64,000 bases of DNA from Bacteroidales bacterium (GTDB taxonomy: Bacteria > Bacteroidota > Bacteroidia > Bacteroidales > F082): assembly GCA_017537965.1 (NCBI GenBank), contig JAFYJV010000022.1, positions 24,912-88,911 of the forward strand, written 5' to 3'. The first letter of the stretch is position 1; each line of letters opens with the position of its first letter. The notes beneath the pieces were generated by a model. That model saw only the letters and a program-made list of their open reading frames with translations. It did not search any database and had not been told where the DNA came from. This document shows positions 24,577 through 33,092 of this stretch, in pieces. A program made the translations under genes and the position numbers.

Positions 24577-26952
24577 TTAGAATGACAGTGTCAAACCCAG
24601 TGAGGGCAAGATGGGCAGCTGGTTGACGACTTCACTTGTGATGACGTCCACATAGAAAACGTTGGCTCTGTTGTAAACGTTGGTCAGGCTAAAGTCGGCT
24701 TCAAGGGTCGTATGTTCGCTGAAGTAGAATTTGCGTTTGACGTCGAGGTCCAAACGGTGGTAGGTGGGCAGACGCCCTTCGTTGAGCGATCCGTAGAGGA
24801 GTCCCATCTCGCCGTTGGTGGTAGTGTAGTCGAAGTTGATGCCATCTTGGAAAGTGAGGAATTCATAATAGCCTTGGATCTGTGTGAAGGGGAAGCCTGA
24901 ACCGAAATTCCAGCGTCCGCTGAACTCCCATTGGCGCTGGTCTCCAGCGGTGTAGGTCAAGATGAGGTTGATATTGTGGCGACGGTCGAAATGGGGTTGG
25001 TATGACACCATGTTCACCTTGCCCATTTCGTATTTCTCGTAGTTTCTGTTGACGAATCCCAAAGCATAGACAGCCCAGAGATACCAGTTCTTGTTCTCAT
25101 ATTTCAAGGAGAGATCAAAGCCGTAAGCGTCTCCCGACTCCAGCATGAAATCTTTTTTCAGCAGGTCGCTGATGACGGCGTTCTCCTCGTTATCGGGATA
25201 GATCTTGTTGCGGTTGAGGTTCGTCAGCTGGACAAATTGCTTCCAATAGCCTTCGAGGTTCATGGTCATGTTGTCGCTGATGTCGAATTCCGTACCGATC
25301 ACATAATGGTTGGCTTTCTGCAAGCTGGACTTGATCTTTTTCCCGTCGAACTGATTGGGGACTTGGGTGACACCCGACAAAAACCCGTAGAACAAGTTCA
25401 CGACATCGCGGTCACTGGTGGCGGCCACGAAATCTTGCGAGTAGCGTCCAGCAGCACCTTTGAAGCGCAAGCGGTCGCTAACATTGTATTTCATGGCGAT
25501 GCGAGGCTCTAGCGAGGGGACATTGAAAGAAGGATAGTATTGCAGTCGGATACTAGGCTCCAATAAGAGGCGCCCCAATGAGGCCTTGTATTTGACGTAT
25601 GTGCCAATCTCTGTGGAGTAGTTGTTCTCTTGGATGCGATAGTGACCGTAAGTGCTGTAAGTCAAGTATTCCGTGGAGAACCCCAGTACTTCGATGCCAT
25701 ATTTCAATGTGTTTTTGCCAAGGAAATAGTTGAAGTTGAATCCCATGTTGAAGCCGTCGATCTTGCTGTAGCGAGGCTTGTCGATCTCGTTTGTTTGCTC
25801 CATCGTTGATTTGTAGCTGGAATAGGCCACGTTTCCTTCGATCATCACTGGTGCCTTACCGGGGATGATGAGGAAGTTGGATCCAGCGCCCCATGAATTC
25901 CAGTTGAAATCGGAAAGCGACTTGTAGTTGTTGACTTTGTCATTGAATGAGAATCCAAACAAGTTGAACTTGGAGCCGTTCGGGGCGTTGATGGAAATCT
26001 TGCTATAGAGGTCGGAATAATTGAAAGGCAACCCTTCTTCCGTGGCGTATTTGTACAGGTACTGGCTGGATTTCTCCAGATAGGAGTGCTTGGCAGAGAG
26101 CACGAAAGTGATGGCAGCATCGTCGTTGGTCTTTGCCTTCTTGAGAGGACCTTCCAAGGTCAACTTGGCGCCGAAGCAGCTGGCACCTACCTTTCCTCCC
26201 CAGCGTTTCTTGTTGCCGTCGCGCGTGGTGATGTCCATCACGGAAGAGATACGTCCTCCGTATTCGGCGCCAAAGCCTCCGGTGAAGACCTCGGCGTTGC
26301 GGATGATGTCGGTGTCAAACACGGAGAAGAGCCCGATGGAGTGGAAGGGATTATAGATCACCATGCCGTCCAACAGCACTTTGTTCTGTATGGGCGAACC
26401 GCCACGGATATACAGCTGACCGCCTTGGTCGCCAGTGAAGATGACACCCGGAACGACTTGCAAATATTGGGCAAGGTCGGCTTGGCCTCCCACGGTCGGG
26501 ATTTTGTTGATGGTTCTGGGAGTCACCGTGATGACAGAGGTCTTGGTCTCCGTTCGCGCCTCGATTTTGTCGGCAGTGATGCTCACCGTCTCCAAGGTCA
26601 TGCTGGTTTCCTTCAAGTAGTATTTTTTGTTGATGGTCTGTCCCTTGGATAGGCTGATGTGATCGACGAGGGTGTCGTAGCCTACACTGGTGACGTATAA
26701 AGTGTATTTGCCGTCAGGGATGCGCGTGATATTGAAATAGCCGTTTTCGTTGGTGGAACAACCTAGAGTGGTGCCTTTCAAAAAGACGTTGCAAAACATC
26801 ACAGGCTCGCCCGTGGATTCCTCATAAACAAATCCTTTGATGTCGTTGTATTGTGAAGCCGTTGAAGATGAACCGTGTTGTGCAAAAGCAGTGGTCGAAA
26901 ACAGCAAAATGGAAAGCGTGAATAATAGAGAAAGTAAGCCTGTTCTTCGCAT
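24577..26952 (-). CDS. TonB-dependent receptor with carboxypeptidase-regulatory-like domain
   Basis: 791 residues. A signal peptide ends near residue 24 (TTAFAQ). Residues ~36-115 are a CarboxypepD_reg-like domain (DIKGFVYEESTGEPVMFCNV...YTLYVTSVGYDTL). The plug follows (TPRTINKIPTVGGQADLAQYL, LYIRGGSPIQNKVLLDGM), then a barrel ending PSLGLTLSF. It has no SusD partner, so it is a receptor of the CirA/FepA sort rather than SusC. It actively imports a ligand across the outer membrane using TonB. Its only operon partner is a CpeT/CpcT-like protein, which hints at a tetrapyrrole-like ligand; this is inference. Confidence 0.9.
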   Translation of the reverse strand: MRRTGLLSLLFTLSILLFSTTAFAQHGSSSTASQYNDIKGFVYEESTGEPVMFCNVFLKGTTLGCSTNENGYFNITRIPDGKYTLYVTSVGYDTLVDHISLSKGQTINKKYYLKETSMTLETVSITADKIEARTETKTSVITVTPRTINKIPTVGGQADLAQYLQVVPGVIFTGDQGGQLYIRGGSPIQNKVLLDGMVIYNPFHSIGLFSVFDTDIIRNAEVFTGGFGAEYGGRISSVMDITTRDGNKKRWGGKVGASCFGAKLTLEGPLKKAKTNDDAAITFVLSAKHSYLEKSSQYLYKYATEEGLPFNYSDLYSKISINAPNGSKFNLFGFSFNDKVNNYKSLSDFNWNSWGAGSNFLIIPGKAPVMIEGNVAYSSYKSTMEQTNEIDKPRYSKIDGFNMGFNFNYFLGKNTLKYGIEVLGFSTEYLTYSTYGHYRIQENNYSTEIGTYVKYKASLGRLLLEPSIRLQYYPSFNVPSLEPRIAMKYNVSDRLRFKGAAGRYSQDFVAATSDRDVVNLFYGFLSGVTQVPNQFDGKKIKSSLQKANHYVIGTEFDISDNMTMNLEGYWKQFVQLTNLNRNKIYPDNEENAVISDLLKKDFMLESGDAYGFDLSLKYENKNWYLWAVYALGFVNRNYEKYEMGKVNMVSYQPHFDRRHNINLILTYTAGDQRQWEFSGRWNFGSGFPFTQIQGYYEFLTFQDGINFDYTTTNGEMGLLYGSLNEGRLPTYHRLDLDVKRKFYFSEHTTLEADFSLTNVYNRANVFYVDVITSEVVNQLPILPSLGLTLSF

Positions 26953-26979
26953 GATGTCTTTGAATTAAAAACGAATCAG

Positions 26980-27011
26980 CAAAGATACAATAAAAATGGC
27001 AAATCCCACAA
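26980..27011 (-). promoter_or_regulatory. Bacteroidota promoter of the TonB-receptor/CpeT operon
   Basis: On the minus strand TTG (27009-27011), 21 nt, TATCTTTG (26980-26987), 27 nt before the start codon. Confidence 0.7.
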
Positions 27012-27023
27012 CAAAATGTAAAA

Positions 27024-28001
27024 TCAATATCTTTCAATGCTGATGTCAGACACCGCGCAACTCATGTCGATGATGATTTGATGCTCGCTTTGTCCGAATC
27101 CCGGCGTTTGCCACAGTCCACGCTCCACCTTTTCGAAACCCTTGAAATCCTTCCCTGTGATGGCGGATTCGATGCGGATCTGGCAGTCCACTTGTGAAGG
27201 CACCATGATGTCGATGTCGGAAGCGCCGGTGCTGATGTCCATCTTGGTGTCGCAGCCGTTGTCACCCAACTTGATGTCAAGGTCGCAAGCACCACCGTTG
27301 ATCTCGATGTTTTCCACCTTGTAAGGAGTGAAGTCCAGGTCGGCATCGGCCGCACCCATGTCGATGTTGAAACTCCAAATGGGTTGGGTACACAGGGCCA
27401 TGTCAAGGTCATTGGTGTTGCCTTTCCCATACCGCTTCTTCTGGCCTTTTCCGCTGACAAAGATCGAGGTTTGGTCATCACCTCGTTCTGTTCTGAAGCT
27501 GTATTTCACGAAGTTGCTGTTGATATCGACCTTGGCCAGTTCTGCACAGGGTCCTCCCAACTTGAGATCTCCGGCGCCAAAATCAAGTTCCATGCTGGCT
27601 TTGGCCACTTCGTGGAATGGTTCCGAGAAATGCTGGTCGTAGGCGAAGGCGTCTTCTGCCACGGCAGTATTTTTGCCATATTCCTCATCGTCATCATCGT
27701 CGTCGTTGTCCCAGTCCCATACAGTAAAGTGCCTGTTGAAGAACCGACTCACGGCGTTGCCTTCGTAATGGCTGCTCTCATGGGCGTAAAGGAGACATCC
27801 GATACCAAGGGCGACAAGCAGGATGGCCGTCTTGAGGTATTCGTTTAGTGGCAGCATCGAGATACCGCAGATGATAAGGATCATCGGCCATAGCGACCAT
27901 AAGATGGACCAATGGAACTCGAAGACGTGAAGGGTGACTAACAAGGCGACGACGCCAGTGAATAGGATCAGGACTCCTATGAATAAATTTCTACTTTTCA
28001 T
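27024..28001 (-). CDS. LiaF-like envelope-stress protein (LiaI/LiaF transmembrane region + C-terminal beta domain)
   Basis: 325 residues from ATG 28001. The N-terminal ~95 residues have four hydrophobic segments (FIGVLILFTGVVALL, ILWSLWPMILIICGI), as in LiaI/LiaF-like transmembrane domains. After an acidic linker with a DNDDDDDDEE run (about 100-112), residues ~140-325 form a repetitive beta-rich domain of alternating acidic strands (MELDFGAGDLKLGG, NIDMGAADADLDF, NGGACDLDIKLG). LiaF-type proteins modulate cell-envelope stress signalling. The gene overlaps the pspC stop by 11 nt, so coupling is likely. Confidence 0.78.
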   Translation of the reverse strand: MKSRNLFIGVLILFTGVVALLVTLHVFEFHWSILWSLWPMILIICGISMLPLNEYLKTAILLVALGIGCLLYAHESSHYEGNAVSRFFNRHFTVWDWDNDDDDDDEEYGKNTAVAEDAFAYDQHFSEPFHEVAKASMELDFGAGDLKLGGPCAELAKVDINSNFVKYSFRTERGDDQTSIFVSGKGQKKRYGKGNTNDLDMALCTQPIWSFNIDMGAADADLDFTPYKVENIEINGGACDLDIKLGDNGCDTKMDISTGASDIDIMVPSQVDCQIRIESAITGKDFKGFEKVERGLWQTPGFGQSEHQIIIDMSCAVSDISIERY

Positions 28002-28428
28002 GGCTGTTTCTGTTGAAAGGGATGATAAGGGCAAGACCAAGGATAATTAAAAGGATAGGCCAGGCAGTGCGCCAGTTGATTTCGGGGACGTAACGGCCCA
28101 CGAGACAGAGCGTGCCGATACCGATCAGGGTCAGACCGGCAGCCATGCTGTTGTTCTTTTTCTTATGATCGTCAGGAGATTCAGCTGTTCCTTCCGATAC
28201 GCCTTCCCGATTCATTACGTTATTGGGCGCATCGTAGTTTTTCTTCGACGGCATGACAGCCCATAGGATAAGGTAGACAAGGATTCCCGATCCTCCGAAG
28301 AAAGCCAGGAAGAAGAACAATACACGCCAAAATGCCGGATCCATGTCAAAATAGTTGGCCAACCCGGCACAGACACCACCGATGGCTTTGTTCCTGATGT
28401 CTCTTTCAAGTCGTTTGCTGTTGCTCAT
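27991..28428 (-). CDS. PspC-domain protein
   Basis: 145 residues from ATG 28428 (MSNSKRLERD). PspC domain at about 5-65: NKAIGGVCAGLANYFDMDP, then a transmembrane helix ending VYLILWAVMPSKK. A charged linker is followed by two further hydrophobic helices (AAGLTLIGIGTLCLVGRY, AWPILLIILGLALIIPF) like LiaI-type segments. PspC proteins sense or respond to membrane stress. Paired with the LiaF-like gene it forms a probable envelope-stress module. No pspA is present. Confidence 0.85.
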   Translation of the reverse strand: MSNSKRLERDIRNKAIGGVCAGLANYFDMDPAFWRVLFFFLAFFGGSGILVYLILWAVMPSKKNYDAPNNVMNREGVSEGTAESPDDHKKKNNSMAAGLTLIGIGTLCLVGRYVPEINWRTAWPILLIILGLALIIPFNRNSHEK

Positions 28429-28518
28429 TTTGTGTTGGTAGATTAAGATTTGTGAATAAAACGATTGAATGACAAAAAAGTTACACGAAAAATCATTTTT
28501 TCTCAAAATTTATACCAT

Positions 28519-28551
28519 TTGCTCACCGCATGGCAATTTTTATTATCTTTG
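28519..28551 (+). promoter_or_regulatory. Bacteroidota promoter of iorAB
   Basis: TTG (28519-28521), 22 nt, TATCTTTG (28544-28551), 59 nt before the iorA start. Confidence 0.65.
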
Positions 28552-28610
28552 TGCGGTTAGCTTATCAAGCTTATTATGCGATAATATCATTGTAACACAA
28601 AAAGAATAGA

Positions 28611-30191
28611 ATGGAGAAATTATTGTTACTCGGAGATGAAGCCATTGCTCAGGGCTTTATCGACGCCGGAGGCAGTGCCATCAACAGTTATCCTGGCACG
28701 CCATCAACACAAATCACTGAATATGTGATGAAGTCAAAACAAGCCAAGGAACTTGGCGTTCGTGCCAACTGGTGCGCCAATGAGAAGACGGCCCTTGAGG
28801 CTTCCATCGGTGTGGCATACGCTGGCAAACGTGCCATGACCTGCATGAAACATGTCGGTCTGAATGTCTGCGGCGACCCGTTCATGAACGCTGCCATCAT
28901 CGGCACCAAGGGCGTTCTCGTGGTGGTTGCCGACGACCCCAGCATGTTCTCTTCGCAAGATGAGCAGGACAGCCGTTTCTATGGACACTGGGCCATGATC
29001 CCCATGCTGGAGCCCTCCAACCAACAGGAAGCCTACGACATGGTTCATTTCGGTTTCGAGTTGAGCGAGACACTCGGCACGCCGGTGCTTTACCGTATTC
29101 CTACCCGTCTGGCTCACAGTCGTGCCGGCGTGGTGCGCAAACCCGTCCGCAAACAGAACGAACTCACGGAACCGGCCGACGCCAGGTCGTTCGTGCTGCT
29201 TCCCGCCAATGCCAAACGCCTCTATAGGGATCTGATCGACAAGCAGCCCGCCTTCACCAAGGCCTCTGAGGAATCAGGCTATAACAAATACTTCGAGGGC
29301 GAGAACAAGAAACTTGGCATCATCACCACAGGCATAGCATACAACTACTTGATGGAGAACTTCCAAGGCGGAAAATGCCCTTATCCAGTGGTCAAGATCA
29401 CGCAATATCCGTTGCCATATAACATGATCAACAAGCTGTATGACGAAGTCGATGAGATCCTCGTTCTTGAAGACGGCCAGCCGTTTGTTGAAGAGCTGAT
29501 CAAAGGCTTCCTCGGCAAAGGCAAGAAGGTCATGGGCCGTCTGGACGAGACCATCCGTCGCGATGGCGAGCTGAACGCCGAGAAGGTGGCCAAGGCATTG
29601 GGCATGAAAGCCGATGCAGGACTTGCCATCCCCGAAGTGGTCACCAACCGTCCTCCGGCGCTCTGCCAAGGTTGCCCCCACGTGGATAGCTATAACGCCC
29701 TCAACGCGGTGATGGCCAACCATAAGGGTGGCAAGGTGTTTGGCGACATCGGCTGCTACACCTTGGGATTCAACATGGGCGCCATCCAAACCACCGTGTG
29801 CATGGGCGCTTCCATCACCATGGCCAAAGGCGCTTCTGAAGTGGGCATCTTCCCAGCTGTGGCAGTCATCGGCGACGGCACCTTCGGACATAGCGGCATG
29901 ACAGGCCTGCTCGACTGCGTCAATGAGAAAGCCAACGTGGTGGTCATGATTCTCGACAACGACATCACGGCCATGACGGGAGGTCAGCCATCATCGGCCA
30001 ACAACAAGATCCGCCAGATCTGCGAAGGTCTTGGCGTGGCTCCTGAACATATCCGCGACATCATCCCGCTGCCAAAGAACCACGAGGAGAACGTAAGGAT
30101 CATCGAGGAAGAGGTCAACTACAACGGCGTCTCCGTCATCATCCCTCACCGTACCTGCCTCGTCGAACTCAAAAAGCATCTAAAGAAGTAA
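28611..30191 (+). CDS. iorA: Indolepyruvate ferredoxin oxidoreductase, alpha subunit
   Basis: 526 residues. With IorB it oxidatively decarboxylates aryl pyruvates (from aromatic amino acids) to aryl-acetyl-CoA, passing electrons to ferredoxin. The N-terminal pyrimidine-binding domain begins LLGDEAIAQGFIDAGG; the thiamine-diphosphate region has GDIGCYTLG and the metal motif VIGDGTFGHSG...DND (about 420-455). Cys residues in LCQGCPH (about 351-357) are conserved. It ends at LVELKKHLKK and lacks the C-terminal two-cluster ferredoxin domain of archaeal IorA, so electrons must leave by another route. The iorB gene follows after 34 nt. Confidence 0.92.
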   Translation: MEKLLLLGDEAIAQGFIDAGGSAINSYPGTPSTQITEYVMKSKQAKELGVRANWCANEKTALEASIGVAYAGKRAMTCMKHVGLNVCGDPFMNAAIIGTKGVLVVVADDPSMFSSQDEQDSRFYGHWAMIPMLEPSNQQEAYDMVHFGFELSETLGTPVLYRIPTRLAHSRAGVVRKPVRKQNELTEPADARSFVLLPANAKRLYRDLIDKQPAFTKASEESGYNKYFEGENKKLGIITTGIAYNYLMENFQGGKCPYPVVKITQYPLPYNMINKLYDEVDEILVLEDGQPFVEELIKGFLGKGKKVMGRLDETIRRDGELNAEKVAKALGMKADAGLAIPEVVTNRPPALCQGCPHVDSYNALNAVMANHKGGKVFGDIGCYTLGFNMGAIQTTVCMGASITMAKGASEVGIFPAVAVIGDGTFGHSGMTGLLDCVNEKANVVVMILDNDITAMTGGQPSSANNKIRQICEGLGVAPEHIRDIIPLPKNHEENVRIIEEEVNYNGVSVIIPHRTCLVELKKHLKK

Positions 30192-30225
30192 TCTTGAAAT
30201 CTTTGAATCTTTAAATCTTGAAATC

Positions 30226-30798
30226 ATGAAAAAAGATATCGTACTCTGCGGCGTGGGCGGCGACGGCATCGTCTCCGTGGCCAAAATCATCTCGGATGCC
30301 GCATTGAATATGGGCCTTAACCTCAAACAGTCTGAAATTCACGGCATGTCGCAACGTGGCGGATCGGTTTTCTCGCACTTGAGACTGTCAAGCGACGAGA
30401 TCTTCGCCGATGTCATCCCCGAAGGCCATGCCGACATCATCCTCTCCAGCGAGCCGATGGAAGCCTTACGCTACCTGCCTTGGCTGGCCAAGGACGGATG
30501 GATCATCACCAACAACGAGCCTTTTGTCAACATCAAGAACTATCCTGACATGGAGAAGGTGAACGCGGAGTTGGGCAAGATCAAGAACGTGGTCAGCTTC
30601 AACGCCTCGGAGATTGCCAAGGCCATCAAGGCGCGTTCCAACATGGTGCTTCTGGGCGCCACAGTGCCCTATCTCGGCATCAAGTTGCAAAAAGTCGAGG
30701 AGGCCATTACCCATATCTTCGGCAACAAAGGCGCCGAAGTCGTTGAGGTGAACATGAAGGCGCTCCATGCCGGCTACGAACAGGCAACGAAACAATGA
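30226..30798 (+). CDS. iorB: Indolepyruvate ferredoxin oxidoreductase, beta subunit
   Basis: 190 residues, the gamma-type domain of 2-oxoacid oxidoreductases. Opens with DIVLCGVGGDGIVSVAKII and continues with SEIHGMSQRGGSVFSHLR (36-53), both diagnostic. It completes the IorAB enzyme. The spacer to iorA is a tandem AATCTTGAAATC repeat like the one before fabG. Its stop overlaps the M23 peptidase start (ATGA). Confidence 0.93.
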   Translation: MKKDIVLCGVGGDGIVSVAKIISDAALNMGLNLKQSEIHGMSQRGGSVFSHLRLSSDEIFADVIPEGHADIILSSEPMEALRYLPWLAKDGWIITNNEPFVNIKNYPDMEKVNAELGKIKNVVSFNASEIAKAIKARSNMVLLGATVPYLGIKLQKVEEAITHIFGNKGAEVVEVNMKALHAGYEQATKQ

Positions 30799-32147
30799 TG
30801 AAACGCATCCATTGGAGAAGGGTATTGCTCTTCCTTGTCCTGCCAATCGTTTTGATTGTGCTGTTGACAGTCTATCTTTGCCGATCCTGTGAACATCGAG
30901 GCGAGCCAGGTTATGAAGACGGAATGGTCGACACCTTGGTCGCGGAACCGACATATCTCTATGGGATCTGCATCGATTCTATGTATGTGGAGGAGGGCCA
31001 GATCGAACCCGGTCAGTTCCTTTCCACCTTGTTTGCCTCCAATCATATCGAACCAGCTGTCACAGAACATATCGCGCATCATCATAAAGATGTGTTTGAC
31101 GTGAGCAAGATCAGGGCGGGGAACCGCTATTATTTCCTTTTCACCAACGATACGCTCGAAACCCCTGTCTTTTGGATCTATGAGATCGACAGGCGCAACT
31201 ATGCCTTGTTCAGCCTCACCGACTCCTTGACGGCATGGCGTTTTCAGAAGGAGATGGAGGTAAAGATGGCCAGGACTTCAGGCGTGATCAAGTCGTCGCT
31301 TTGGAACGCCGTCATCGAGAACGGTGGCGATGCCAACTTGGCGGTGCATCTTTCAGATGTGTATGCCTGGACCATCGACTTCTTTGGCATCCGAGAAGGC
31401 GACTCGTTTGATGTGGTATATGACCGTCAGTATATCGACGGCAGTCCAGTGGGCATGGGCGAGGTGATGTTTTGCAATTTCGTCCATTTGGGCGACACCA
31501 TCCGCGCCATCGCATACGAACAAGACGGGTTGCTGGGCTTCTATAACGAGAAAGGAGAGAACCTGAGGAAGGCTTTCCTAAAGGCTCCGTTGAACTACCG
31601 GCGCATCAGTTCCACATTCTCCAACAGCCGCTTCCATCCGGTCTTCAAGTACTACCGTCCCCATCATGGCGTGGACTATGCGGCTCCTGCAGGAACTCCT
31701 GTGAGTAGCATCGGCGATGGCGTGGTGATCAAGAAAGCCTATCAGGCCAATGGCGCCGGTTACTATCTCAAGATACGGCATAACGACACCTATACCACCA
31801 GCTACATGCATCTGAAGGGCTATGCGAAAGGCATTGCCGAGGGTGTGCGTGTGAAACAAGGACAGGTGATCGGATATGTGGGGAGTACAGGGGCTTCAAC
31901 AGGACCGCATCTCGACTTTCGTGTGTTCAAAAACGGTAACCCCGTGGATCCGCTCAAGTTGGAGTCACCTCCGGCAAATCCTATCAAGGCATCGGAAAAA
32001 GAACACTTCCAAAAAGTGGCGGACTATTGGCTGAAGGTGATGCAAAGCCCAGAGGTGCCTGAGCCTTATCAGGAAGAGGAACCGGAGCAGCCGCTTGACA
32101 GCTGTTCAATGGATCAAGGAATCAATCCGACGGCTCCTCTTTCTTGA
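30795..32147 (+). CDS. M23-family peptidoglycan metallopeptidase
   Basis: 450 residues. One N-terminal transmembrane helix (about 10-29) anchors it in the inner membrane with the rest in the periplasm. Residues ~55-270 contain an OapA/LysM-like and a small beta-rich domain; residues ~285-385 are the LytM/M23 domain with zinc ligands His290 and Asp294 (HHGVD), His339 (MHL) and His372. The usual final HxH is HLD here, with Asp in place of the last His, a substitution I believe occurs in related Bacteroidota proteins. It probably cuts peptide cross-links in peptidoglycan. Coupled to iorB by ATGA. It overlaps the convergent membrane gene by 26 bp. Confidence 0.88.
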   Translation: MMKRIHWRRVLLFLVLPIVLIVLLTVYLCRSCEHRGEPGYEDGMVDTLVAEPTYLYGICIDSMYVEEGQIEPGQFLSTLFASNHIEPAVTEHIAHHHKDVFDVSKIRAGNRYYFLFTNDTLETPVFWIYEIDRRNYALFSLTDSLTAWRFQKEMEVKMARTSGVIKSSLWNAVIENGGDANLAVHLSDVYAWTIDFFGIREGDSFDVVYDRQYIDGSPVGMGEVMFCNFVHLGDTIRAIAYEQDGLLGFYNEKGENLRKAFLKAPLNYRRISSTFSNSRFHPVFKYYRPHHGVDYAAPAGTPVSSIGDGVVIKKAYQANGAGYYLKIRHNDTYTTSYMHLKGYAKGIAEGVRVKQGQVIGYVGSTGASTGPHLDFRVFKNGNPVDPLKLESPPANPIKASEKEHFQKVADYWLKVMQSPEVPEPYQEEEPEQPLDSCSMDQGINPTAPLS

Positions 32148-32565
32148 TCTTGATCTTCTTTTTGACTCGAATGGGTGCGATGATCAACACCATCAGCACT
32201 TCCAATGCGTATTTTAGCCAGGGATGGATACCTGACGTCCATAGCTGGAAGGCGATCAACAGCAGCGAGGCGGTGACGAAGATGGCCTTGCCATAAACTC
32301 TCTTGCGGAAAATCTGAATAAGACTAAACACCAACAAGCTGGAAAGCACGAACTCTACGATGAGGAACACGAAGTCCTTCGACTGGCTTTCCTGCGCCAG
32401 TTGGTCGCCATAATAATAGGAATCGATGGAGTAGTGATACAGTACCAAGGTCAGGATTTCATACAGGAACATCATGCCATAGTAGGTGATGGCAAAGGTG
32501 GCTGCCAGTTTCATCGCCAGAGTAAGCTCGGGCTTGAGGTCGAATATCTTTCCTTCGGGTGCCAT
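32122..32565 (-). CDS. Small four-helix membrane protein, unknown
   Basis: 147 residues, not recognised. Hydrophobic segments near 15-42, 66-90, 93-112 and 117-133; the C-terminus is a Lys-rich tail (RVKKKIKIKKEEPSD). It lies 5 nt after the next upstream gene and has a similar build, so the two may be a paralogous or interacting pair. It is last in the MBL-hisS-hutH unit. Confidence 0.65.
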   Translation of the reverse strand: MAPEGKIFDLKPELTLAMKLAATFAITYYGMMFLYEILTLVLYHYSIDSYYYGDQLAQESQSKDFVFLIVEFVLSSLLVFSLIQIFRKRVYGKAIFVTASLLLIAFQLWTSGIHPWLKYALEVLMVLIIAPIRVKKKIKIKKEEPSD

Positions 32566-32570
32566 GGGTC

Positions 32571-33092
32571 TTACTCTGGTTGATTGTTCTGCGCACTGGT
32601 CATCTCAATCCTTTTGAAGAACAGGTGATAGATAAAGATGAGCAGGATGGTCATCAGGAACTCGTTGAAGAATGGGTTCTGTGGCTGTTTGGAATAGAGG
32701 AACACAACCTCGGCGACGAGAATCAGCATTTGTGAGATGCTATAGATATGAAATCCGATTCGTTGAAGCTTGAACATCCTCAAGACACCTATCAGAGAGG
32801 CCACATAGAGAAGGCAGATAAGGATAAAATAGACGGGGTTGACCGAGAGTTGGACGGTCAGGTTGTCCATCATGGTTTCCATCATAGAGGTGTCAACGCC
32901 TGGCATGGTAGTTTGAAACATGGTCTCCAAGTCACCGTCCTCCAACAGCTCTTTCAAAGTGGGTAGGAAGAGATAGATGAAGAAGGAACTGAAGATCTGC
33001 AGCAAGGCGTTGAGCAACGACAGCACCAGCAGAATGGTCATTCCGACAGGCCTCTTGATCGGTGTTTGAGTGGGATCGTTCATGGCGATCAT
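32571..33092 (-). CDS. Small membrane protein, unknown
   Basis: 173 residues, not recognised. It has four hydrophobic segments: GMTILLVLSLLNALLQIFSS, FILICLLYVASLIGVL, FHIYSISQMLILVAEVVFLY and FLMTILLIFIYHLFF. The start ATG overlaps the hutH stop (ATGA); an in-frame ATG three codons later is an alternative. Similar in layout to its downstream neighbour. Confidence 0.68.
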   Translation of the reverse strand: MIAMNDPTQTPIKRPVGMTILLVLSLLNALLQIFSSFFIYLFLPTLKELLEDGDLETMFQTTMPGVDTSMMETMMDNLTVQLSVNPVYFILICLLYVASLIGVLRMFKLQRIGFHIYSISQMLILVAEVVFLYSKQPQNPFFNEFLMTILLIFIYHLFFKRIEMTSAQNNQPE

